A DNA stretch of 34,606 nucleotides from an uncultured Chloroflexota bacterium. GTDB lineage: Bacteria; Chloroflexota; Limnocylindria; Limnocylindrales; CSP1-4. A program made the position numbers and the translations under genes. The stretch spans positions 1 through 34,606 of the forward strand of contig CAIYHO010000034.1 of the NCBI GenBank assembly GCA_903925955.1. Reading direction: 5' to 3'. Below the pieces are notes generated by a model that was given only the letters and a program-made list of their open reading frames with translations, did no database searches and had not been told where the DNA came from. Below are positions 14,848 through 25,000 of the stretch, in pieces; position 1 is the stretch's first letter; the number at the start of each line of letters is the position of its first letter.

Positions 14848-16014
14848 ATGAAGCACCGGCGATCCGCCCTGCTTGTCGCCTCCTTGCTGGGGGCAGCCCT
14901 CATGGCTGCCCCCAATCTTGCGTTGGGTGCCGACGCGCGTCTGGAACTCAGCGTCAGCCCCGAGCGGGTGGTGATCGAGTCCCGACCTGATGGCGCCCCA
15001 ATCACCCAGTTGCTGACGGTCAGCATCATCGTGACGGTGCCGGCGGAACTCAGGATCGGGATCTCGGACGTCGTCGCTGGGCCGAATGGCGGCCTCACCA
15101 GGGCGCCCCTCGGATCAACGCCCTACTCCCTCGGGACCTCTGTGACAGTGAATCCCGGGCTGATCCTCGTGGACCCAACGTCCGAACGGCAGACGTTCAA
15201 GGTGACGGTCACGGTCAAGGCTGATGCGTCCGAGCCGCCTCACATCGGCATGCTTGAGGTCTCGCTCTTCCCGCGTGGCACGGCCGGCGGCGTCAAGGGC
15301 GCCGTCATGCAAGGTCTGGCGATGGCCTCGACTGTCCTCTCCGGACCGCCAAAGGGTGGCGAAGCCGCGATCTCAGACGCAAGGGTCTCCCTTGAGGCCA
15401 GGGACCTCACTGCCCAGCGGGGTGCGTCGTGGACGGCCATTGACCAGCTGATCCCGGATCTGGCCCCTGCACTCGTGGATCACGGGCCCGCGAACGCCGT
15501 CGCCCGTTTTGCCAACACCGGCAACGTGATTCTGGACAGCACCACGACCTTCCAGTTCTCTTCTGTGGGACCCCTTGCGTTGTTGCCGGGCAACACAGAT
15601 CCGGGCTCGCCGTTCTATACGGTCACTCCGCTGCCCGACTACGCCCTGCCGGGGCAGGTCACGTCGACCGATGCCGACACCCTGCTGCGCTCTGATGACG
15701 CCGCCCCGGTGGACATGCTTCCGTTCATTGGCGTCGTCCGCATCACAGCCACGACAACGGGGACCTTGGGCTCGCTCTCGGCGACGCCCATCGTCCAGTC
15801 CACGGTGATTGTGATCTTCCCGTGGAAGGAACTCCTTGCACTCGTCCTGCTGCTTGTCTTGCTGCGGGTGCTGCGCGCGCTTCTCGGGCGCGGGTGGCGC
15901 AGGCTGCGCGGACGCGGCAAGGGCGGGCCCACCGCAGGCGCTACAGGCGGCTCCGGTGACTTCCAGGCAGCAGAGCAAGACAGCGGCATGGCGGACCGGC
16001 TTTCCAACTTCTAG
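14848..16014 (+). CDS. DUF916-like single-pass membrane surface protein
   Basis: A 388-residue protein: signal peptide (MKHRRSALLVASLLGAALMA), an extracellular part with two Ig-like beta domains (LELSVSPERVVIES... about 30-150; ARFANTGNVILDSTTTF... about 215-320), one membrane helix (about 327-346, WKELLALVLLLVLLRVL) and a basic cytoplasmic tail (RGWRRLRGRGKGG). The order of exported beta domain, NTGN beta domain, C-terminal helix and Arg/Lys tail is that of the DUF916/DUF3324 proteins of WxL surface complexes; the match is by architecture, not by a named motif. It starts 44 nt after the exported beta-protein and ends 25 nt before the giant gene, whose N-terminal third has the same plan. Probably one operon. 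Confidence 0.6.
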   Translation: MKHRRSALLVASLLGAALMAAPNLALGADARLELSVSPERVVIESRPDGAPITQLLTVSIIVTVPAELRIGISDVVAGPNGGLTRAPLGSTPYSLGTSVTVNPGLILVDPTSERQTFKVTVTVKADASEPPHIGMLEVSLFPRGTAGGVKGAVMQGLAMASTVLSGPPKGGEAAISDARVSLEARDLTAQRGASWTAIDQLIPDLAPALVDHGPANAVARFANTGNVILDSTTTFQFSSVGPLALLPGNTDPGSPFYTVTPLPDYALPGQVTSTDADTLLRSDDAAPVDMLPFIGVVRITATTTGTLGSLSATPIVQSTVIVIFPWKELLALVLLLVLLRVLRALLGRGWRRLRGRGKGGPTAGATGGSGDFQAAEQDSGMADRLSNF

Positions 16015-16039
16015 ATAGCGCACGCAGGGTTGGGGAACA

Positions 16040-19000
16040 GTGACGTACACGTGGCGACGGCGAGACCGGGCCGCCCGGGCGAAAAGCCTTGGGCGGTTTG
16101 CCGTGTCCGCCGCTGCCACAGCTGCCCTGCTTGCCTCTGCCGCAGGTGCGGCGATCGGCGCTGACCCGGCGGCTGCGACTGGGGCTGTGGCCGGGGCTGC
16201 CGATGTGCCGCGGATAGGCCTGCTGGCGGGACCCGAGCAGCAATTCCTCGCCGTAGATCAGCGATCCGGCGCCATTGTTGTGTACAACGCGGGCGACGTG
16301 GCCGAGGCCATCACGGTGTCTGCCTCCGAGTGGCTGACGCCCGACGCGGTCAACTTCACGCTGGCCCCAGGCGCAACCCGCCAGGTGGGCCTTGCCGTGG
16401 CGATCCCCGAGCACGCAACACCCGGCGATCATCGGGTTGCGGTTGAGGTGATGGCCATGCAGGCCGATCCCTCGCCGGCCGCCCAGAGCGGGCAGAGCGT
16501 CAGGTCCCGCATCTCGTCGTCGGTGAGCGTTGTGATCCGCGTTGGGGGCCCGCTTGTGGCGGCCGCAACCGCGGAGACCGGCATCCCGTGGCTGGTCACC
16601 ACGACGAGCGGCGACGTGGCGTTCACGCCGGTGATCCGCAACACCGGCAACGTGGTCACGGTGTGGCGGGCGGCGTCTGCGGCGGACGCGTCTGTATCTG
16701 TGCCCACGCTTCGGCTGACAAGCTCCTGGCCGCGGCTTGCGGATGACGCGGTGCTGTTCCGCGGACTTGACGAGGGGGCAGGCAGCGCGTTGCCCGCGGC
16801 AATCACCGTCCTGCCGGGCGAGAGCCTGCGCCAGGCGCTGGTCCTGCATGACGCGCCGCTCCTGGGCTCCTACGACTACGCGTACACGCTGCCGGGAACC
16901 GGTGCCGATGGCCTTGCCGCCGTCTCCCAGGCTGGCCATGTGCTGGTGCTCAACCTGCGCAAGCTCGCCATGGTTGTCCTCCTTCCGCTTGCCGGACTCC
17001 TGACGCTGCTGCTGGCGTGGCGGCTGGCGCGGGTCCGTAACCCACGGCGACACCGGCGATCCGGGAGCCAAACCTCCGAGCGTCTCCACATCCCCGGCGC
17101 CCTGCGCGACGGCGAGCGCGGTCTGATCGCGATCCGGCCAACAACCGGTCTGCGCCGCCGCCCAACGAGGCGACGGGCTCCGCCAATCCGGCTGCTGCCG
17201 CGTCTGCGCACGGCGGTTATCGTCCTGGAGTTGGTGGCGATGGCGGGGCTGGTCCTTGGACCTGGACCGGCGCTGGTGGCCGTGGGCGCAGACCCCACAC
17301 CGGTCGCCACGGACCAGGCACCGGCCACCACAGACCCGGCGGTTGCGCCAACGCCCGGGACGTCGGGCACGGTTGCGCCCGAGGCCACGCCCGAGCCCGA
17401 GGCCACGCCCGAGGCCACCCCCGAGGCCACCCCCGCGCCCACCCCCGCGCCCGAGGCCACGCCCACGCCCGCGCCCGAGGCCACGCCCGAGCCAACCCCC
17501 GATCCAACAGGCACGCCGGCCCCCGACGGCCCGGTTGCACTGTCGGTCAGCCTCATCGTCCGGTTCCTGCCTGGTACCACCCCCGCTCTGCGCGACGCAG
17601 CAGTTGCCGCCGCCGGCGGGACGGTCACCGGCTCCCTCGCCGCGCTGGGGATGGTTGCCATCGACGTTCCAGCCACGGACACGGCCGCCGCCATCGCCGC
17701 ATACCGCGCCAACCCGGCGGTGGCATCGGCTGAGCTGGACCGGGTCCGCTCTGCTGGCGGCGCCCCGTCTGACCCGGCGTACAGCACGCAGTGGAACCTG
17801 CCGCTCATTGGCTGGGGCACCGCCCGCGCCAGCGTCTCCCCGGCGGGCCACGCCAAACTCGCCGTCCTGGACACCGGCATCGATGCCGCTCACGCGGACC
17901 TTGCGGGGCAGGTGACCGGTGGCTGGTCCGCCTTTGGCACGGATCCGCTCACTGATCCCAACGGTCACGGCACAGCCGTCGCCGGGATTGCCGCCGCCAC
18001 CACGGACAATGCCACGGGAGTTGCGGGCGTTGCCTGGACCGGCACCACGCTGCTCTCGGTCCAGGTGTTGGGCGCGGACGGCACCGGGACGGACTCCGAC
18101 ATCATCGCGGGCATCCTGTGGGCCGCGGATCACGGCGCGGACGTCATCCTCATGGCGTTCTCCTCGCCCGGGTACTCGGCAGCGCTGCAGGCGGCCGTTG
18201 ACTACGCGTGGTCCCGGGGTGCCGTGCTTGTGGCTGCCACGGGCAACGACGGCGTCACCGCGCCCACGTATCCCGCGGGCGATGCCCACGTCATGGGCGT
18301 CTCCGCCACCAACGTGTCTGACGCGCTTGCGGCCGGCAGCAACTCCGGCACCGACACGTTTATCGCAGCGCCCGGTGTGGGGATCCCCACCCTCGCGGCA
18401 GGCGGCGGCACCTACAGCATGACCGGCACCTCGGCCGCGGCCGCGCAGATCGCTGGGGCCGCGGCGCTCCTGCGCGCGCTTGACCCGTTGGCCTCGGCCG
18501 CCGTGGTCATTGGGCGCCTTGCCCGCACAGCAGACCGGGCGGGCTCTGCGGCAGATACCGGCAACGGCCGGCTGAACCTGGGGCGCGCGGTCACCGACAC
18601 CGGCACTGCCCCCATTGATCCGGTTGGCGCGCCGGGCGGTGGGCCGTTTGCGGGGCCGTACGTGGTGGCGGCAGCCTGCGTGTCCACCGGTAGCACCGCC
18701 TGGAACGTGGTGTCCACCTGGACCGGCTGCGGCGGGTTGATCCCGGGCGCTTCGGACGGAGTGACCATCGCCAACGGCCACGCGGTCACCATCCCCGCGG
18801 GCTATGCCGCTGCCGCGTCATCGGTCACCATCACCGGGACAAACGCGAACACGTCGCTGACGCTTTCCGCGTCGGACTCCAGCCTTGCAGTGGTTGGGGC
18901 CGTGACCATCAACCGGCCAACGTCCAACACGCGCACCGTGGCGCTGAACGTGAATGCCGGCACGGCCACGGTTGGCGGCACCCTCACGATGGCGGGAACC

Positions 19001-22000
19001 TCCACAACCGCAAGCCGCATCGCCCGGGTCACCCTGACCACGGGCACGCTCTCCATCACTGGCGGCCTCACCCTTGGCACCGGTATTGCCGGTGGCTTCG
19101 TGCTGAACCTGGGCTCCGGCACCGTGAACCTCGCGGGCGCCTTCACCGCCACGCTTGGCACCATCACCGCTGGCGGCACCAGCACGTTCAACTACAACGG
19201 CAGTGCCGCGCAGACGGTCCGGATTGGTGTCTCCAGCCTCCTGTACGCCAACCTGACCCTCAACAACGCCGCTGGCGCAACGCTCAGCGCAGCGATGTCC
19301 GCAACAAACGTGACGGGCAACGTCACCGTGGCCAGCGGCATCCTGTCCAACGGCGGCTTCGCCATGGCTGGCAACGCAGCGAAGACAATCAGCGTGGCCA
19401 ACGGGGCAACGTTGCGGCTTGCCGGCACCACGAGCGCCATGCCAACCGGGTTTGGCACCACCACCCTTGGCGCAACAAGCACGGTGGACTTCGCGGGGAC
19501 CGGCAACCAGACGATTGCCGTGGCGAACTACGGCAACCTCACCATCAGCGCCGGGGGCACGAAGACACCAGGCGCCACCCTGTCTGTCGCCGGCAACTTC
19601 TCGCAGACCGCAGGGACCTTTGTGGGGTCCACTGGCGCCGCGCAGGCAACCACAATTGCCGGCAACTTCTCGCTGGCCGGGGGCACCTTCAACCTAAGCA
19701 GCTCGGGCAGCACCACCCCCGGTGCGGTTGTGAGCGTGGCGGGCAACTTCACGGCAACTGCCGGAACGCTGACCGAGTCAGGCGCAACCACCGGCAGCGG
19801 CTTCGTCTTCAACAAGGCTGGTGTCCAGACGTACACCTCCGGCGCCACCGTCACAAACGTCGTCAACTTCACCGTGAACAGCGGCTCCACGCTCCAGATG
19901 GCTACGGCCGCTACAACGGTGTCCGGCGGCGGCACCTTCACCCTGTCGAGCGGCGCCACGCTGGGCATCACGGCCGCCACCGGTATCACCACCGTCGGCA
20001 CGTCCTCGGGCAACATTCAGACCACCCTGGGCCGCTCCTACAGCGCCGCGGCGAACTACACCTACAACGGCGCCGGGACCCAGAGCACGGGGACCGGCCT
20101 GCCAACCAACCTCACCGGGATCCTGACAATTGACGATGCGGGCTTTACCGTCACCCTCGACAACGCCCGGACCATCGCAAGTGCCGGCTCGGTAGTCCTC
20201 AGGGCCGGGGTCTTTGCGGCGGGCACAAACCTCACGATGGCCACAACCTCAAGCATCACCCGCAGCGAAGGCAGCATGACCGGGACGCCGCAGGGCGCCG
20301 GCGTCTACAACGTGACGTACACGGGTCTGTCCAAGACCACCACCACGGAGCTTGCGGGATCTGGCCTCAACAGCGTGACCGTGACGCTGACCGCGGGCCA
20401 GACGCTGACGCTTGACCAGAGCCGGGCGCCCGACGGCGACCTCACCGTGTCCATGGGCACGGTCGATTTGGCAAGCTTCACCATGGACCGCTCGGCCTCT
20501 GGCGGGACGATCACCATCGCGAGCGGCGCCGCCCTGCGGATTGGCGGGACCAACGGCTTCCCAGCCAACTACACCACGCGCACGCTGGGAGCCGCGAGTA
20601 CGGTTGAGTACGCCGGCACTACCCAGAGCGTGCTGGGCGGCGCCAGCCCCGCCTACGGCAACCTCCTCGTCAACGGCTCCGGGGTCAAGACGGCCACGGC
20701 AAACCTCGCGGTGGCCGGTGACCTGACCGTCTCCGCCGGCACCATGGACCTCGGCGCCTTCACCGCCAACCGGGGCACGTCTGGCGGCACCATCACGGTC
20801 GCGAGCGGCGCAACCCTGCGGATCGGCGGCACCAGCACCACGTTCCCGTCGGGCTACACGACGCGGACCCTGGGCGCCACCAGCACGGTGGAGTACTACG
20901 GCACCACGCAGACGGTCCTCGCCCAGGCGTACGCCAACCTGACCGTCAACCAGGCCAGCGGGAACGCCACGCTTGGTGCCGATGCCACCGTCAACGGGAT
21001 CCTCACCCTGACCGCCGGGAACCTCGCGGTGACGGACCCCTACATCCTGGACATGGGCGCGGCGGCCACGACGGTTGGGACCACGGACGTCACGGGCATC
21101 GTGCGCCGGCAGAGCATCAGCGCCCTCACCCGCTACACCTTTGGCAGCGCCTTCTCCGCCATCACCTGGGCGGTTGCAGCCACCCTGCCCACGTCCTTCA
21201 GCATGAAGACCACCATCGGCGCGGCGCCCGGCTGGAAGACCAACGCCATCCTGCGCGAGTACAACTTCCTCGCAACCTGGCCCGGCGGCATCCCCAACGA
21301 CAGCTCCACGATGACCGTCAACCTGCACTATCACGACGCCGAACTCAACGGCAAGACCGAGGCCAGCCTCGTCTTCTTTGACTGCCACACCGCAACCGCC
21401 CCCTGCACCTCATCCGACCCAATTGAGGAGCACGGCCGGACCAACATCGACACCACCGACAAATGGGTTGGCCGGAGTGCCCTCCCCACCACGTACTTCG
21501 GGGTGGCAACGTGGGGCACGCGGCCTTGGACCCTGGGGGAAAGCAACACGGTCTTCAACACGTGGCAGGGCTCCGTGAGCAGCTCCTGGACCAACCTGAG
21601 CAACTGGGCGGGTGGGCACGTGCCAACCTCCACCGAGAACGTGGCCATCCCCGACGCGGCCACCACCGCCAACGACCCGACACTCCCGGCCACAAGCGTG
21701 GTGATCAACACCATGACGCTGTACGCGGGAGCCGTCCTCAACGGGTCAAGCCTCGCGCCCCTCACCATCAACGGGTCCACTGGCGCCTGGGTCAACGAGG
21801 GCGGCACCTTCAACCCAAGCACCAGCTCCGTGACCTTTGCGGGGGCCGCGGCCACCCTCTCGGGCACCAACAACTTCTACAGCCTGACCGTTGGGTCCGG
21901 CGCCACGCTGCTTGTTGGCACCGACAGCGTCACCCGGATTGCAGGGGCCTTCACCAACAGCGGCACCTTTGACGTTGACGAGCTTCCCAACACCATCGAG

Positions 22001-25000
22001 TACAACGGCGGCGCCCAGTCAGTCCTCGCCCCCAATGGCGCAACCCCCGGGTACTGGCACCTGGTCCTGAGCGGCAGCGGCGTCAAGACCATGCCGGCGT
22101 CGGTCATCGACGTCGACGGCGACCTCACCCTGGCGGGGACGGCCAGCATTACCGCAGCCTCCGCGCTTGATGTTGCGGGCAACCTCACCATCGGGTCCGG
22201 CACCTCCTTCACCAGCGGCAGCTTCACGCATCTGCTTGGCGGGCACTTCACCAATAACGGCGGCACCTTCACTGCCACCGGCAGCACGTGGACCCTTGAC
22301 GGCCTCACGCCCCAGTCGCTCAGCGGGTCCAGCACCTTTGACAACCTGACCGTGAACAACAGCACGGGCGTCACGCTTGCCAGCAGCCAGACGATCAGCG
22401 GCACGCTCACCCTCACGAGCGGCATCCTCGGCGTGGGCACCAATACGCTCACGCTTGGCGGCCCAACGGCGGCATCGCTGGGCTCGCTTACAAGTGCTGC
22501 CAGCGGCACAGTGCACTACAGCGGCGCCGGGGCCCAGACGGTTGTCGCGGCGGCCTACGGCAACCTCACCAGCAGCTCGAGCGGGGCGCGGACGCTTGCC
22601 AACGCCGGCACGATAGGGGTTGCGGGCATCTTCACCCCGGGCTCCAACACCTACACGATCAGTGGCAGCACCATCTCGTTCAACGGCTCCACGCAGGACA
22701 TCCCGGCCTTTGGCTTCAACAACCTCACCCTGAGCGGCTCCGGGGTCAAGACCGCCACGGGTACGCTGGCGATCGCGGGCGACCTGGCCGTCTCCGCCGG
22801 CACGCTGGACCTCGGGGCATACACGGCCGACCGGGGCACGTCTGGCGGCACATTCACCGTGGCGAGCGGGACTACCCTGCGGATCGGCGGCACGGGCACC
22901 ACGTTCCCGTCGGGCTACACGACGCGCACCCTTGGCGCCACCAGCACGGTGGAGTACTACGGCACCACGCAGACGGTCCTCGCCCAGACGTACGCCAACC
23001 TGACCATCAACCAGGCCAGCGGGAACGCATCCCTCGCGGCCGACGCCGCGGTCAACGGGATCCTCACGCTGACCGCGGGGAACCTTGTGGTGGCCCACGA
23101 GAAGATCCTGGACATGGGCGCGGCGGCCACAACCGTTGGCGCCACCGACGTCACCGGTATCGTGCGCCGGACCACCATCGTGGCCGACACCTCGTACACG
23201 TTTGGCAACCAGTACACGACCATCGTTGTCGCCCCAACGGGCACGCTGCCGACGGTGCTGAGCGTGGAGATTGTGCTGGGGTCGGCACCGGCATGGAAGA
23301 CCGGCGCCATCCTGCGCACCTACGAGATCGTGCAGACCGGCGGCGACAGCAGTTCGCGGGTGGCGCTCAACCTGCACTACCTCGATGTCGAACTCAACGG
23401 CAACGACGAGGCAAACCTCGCGCTCTTCGACTACCACGCCGCGGGGCCCAGGGTTGATGAACACGGCCGAACGAGCTCCAACTCCACGGACAACTGGGTT
23501 GGCTGGGCCGGCATCCGCACGACGTACCTACCCGCGGCCGGGGACGCCAAGCTCTGGACGCTGGGCACCCGGACGGCCACATTCAACACGTGGCTCGGGG
23601 TGGACACCACGGACTGGAGCGCCATCACAAACTGGTCGCACGGGCACGTGCCGGACACCAGTGATGACGTCGAGATCCCCGTTGCCACCACGACCGACTA
23701 TGACCCAACCCTGCCGGCGAGCCTGGAGATCAAGACGCTCACCATGCGGGCCGGGTCTGTCCTCAACGGCGCAGCCGGGGCGGCACTCACCCTCAACGGG
23801 TCGGCCGGGGCCTGGGTCAACGAGGGCGGCACCTACAACCCCGACACGAGCACGGTGACCTTCACCGGCGCCGCCGCGACGATGTCAGGCACAAACGACT
23901 TCTACAACCTGACCGTGGACTCCGGGAAGGCGTTGGCCCTGGGCACCAACAGCGTCACCCGGATCGGGGGAGCCCTCACAAACGGCGGCACCCTCGACGC
24001 CCACCTGGTCAACACCATCGAGTACAACGGCGGCGACCAGACGGTCATCGCCCCCAATGGGAGTCCCGCCGGGTACTGGCACCTGGTGCTGAGCGGGAGC
24101 GGCGTCAAGACGATGCCCGCCGCCGCCCTGAGCATCAACGGCAACTTCACGCTGGCGGGGACTGCCAGCGCCACCGCCCTAGGAGCCCTGACCGTAGCCG
24201 GCAGCCTTGCCATCGGGTCCGGCGCGGCCCTCACCAGCGGCGCCTTCACGCACCTGCTCGCCGGGGACTTCACCAACAACGGCGGCAGCTTCACCGCCAC
24301 AGGCAGCACCTGGACCCTCAACGGGTCCGCCCTCCAGACGGTGAGCGGGACCAACACCTTCAACAACCTGACCGTGAACAACAGCGCGGGCGCCACGCTC
24401 GCCGGCAGCCAGACGATCACGGGCGACCTGACCGTCTCCGCCGGCACCATGGACCTCGGGGCGTACACGGCGGATGGGGACTCGTCCGGCGGAACCATCC
24501 TGGTCGCGAGCGGCGCAACCCTGCGGATCGGCGGCACCAGCACCACGTTCCCGTCGGGCTACACGACGCGGACCCTGGGCGCCACCAGCACGGTGGAGTA
24601 CTACGGCACCACGCAGGCCGTCCTCGCCCAGACGTACGCCAACCTGACCATCAACCAGGCCAGCGGGGACGCCACGCTTGGTGCCGATGCCACAGTCAAC
24701 GGGATCCTCACCCTGACTGCCGGGAACCTCGCGGTGACGGCCCCCGACATCCTGGACATGGGCGCGGCGGCCACACCGGGTGGGACCACGGACGTCACCG
24801 GCATCGTGCGCCGGCAGAGCATCAGCGCCCTCACCCGCTACACCTTTGGCAGCGCCTTCTCCGCCATCACCTGGAATACCGGCGACCTTCCAAGCTCCTT
24901 CAGCTACAAGATCGCCATCGGCGCGGCGCCCGCCTGGAAGACCAGCGCCATCCTGCGCGAGTACAACTTCCTCTCCACCTGGCCAGGCACCCCTCCCACC

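Noticed and set aside
17210-17300. Separate start for the subtilase at the second hydrophobic helix
   Set aside because: TTG, GTG and ATG codons occur only inside the helix, would leave no basic n-region, and have no ribosome-binding site.
15941-18781. 946-codon open frame on the minus strand
   Set aside because: Antisense to the DUF916-like and giant surface genes. The product is Gly/Arg/His-rich with GRG runs from the complement of the Pro/Thr stalk repeats and has no domain. A GC-bias shadow.
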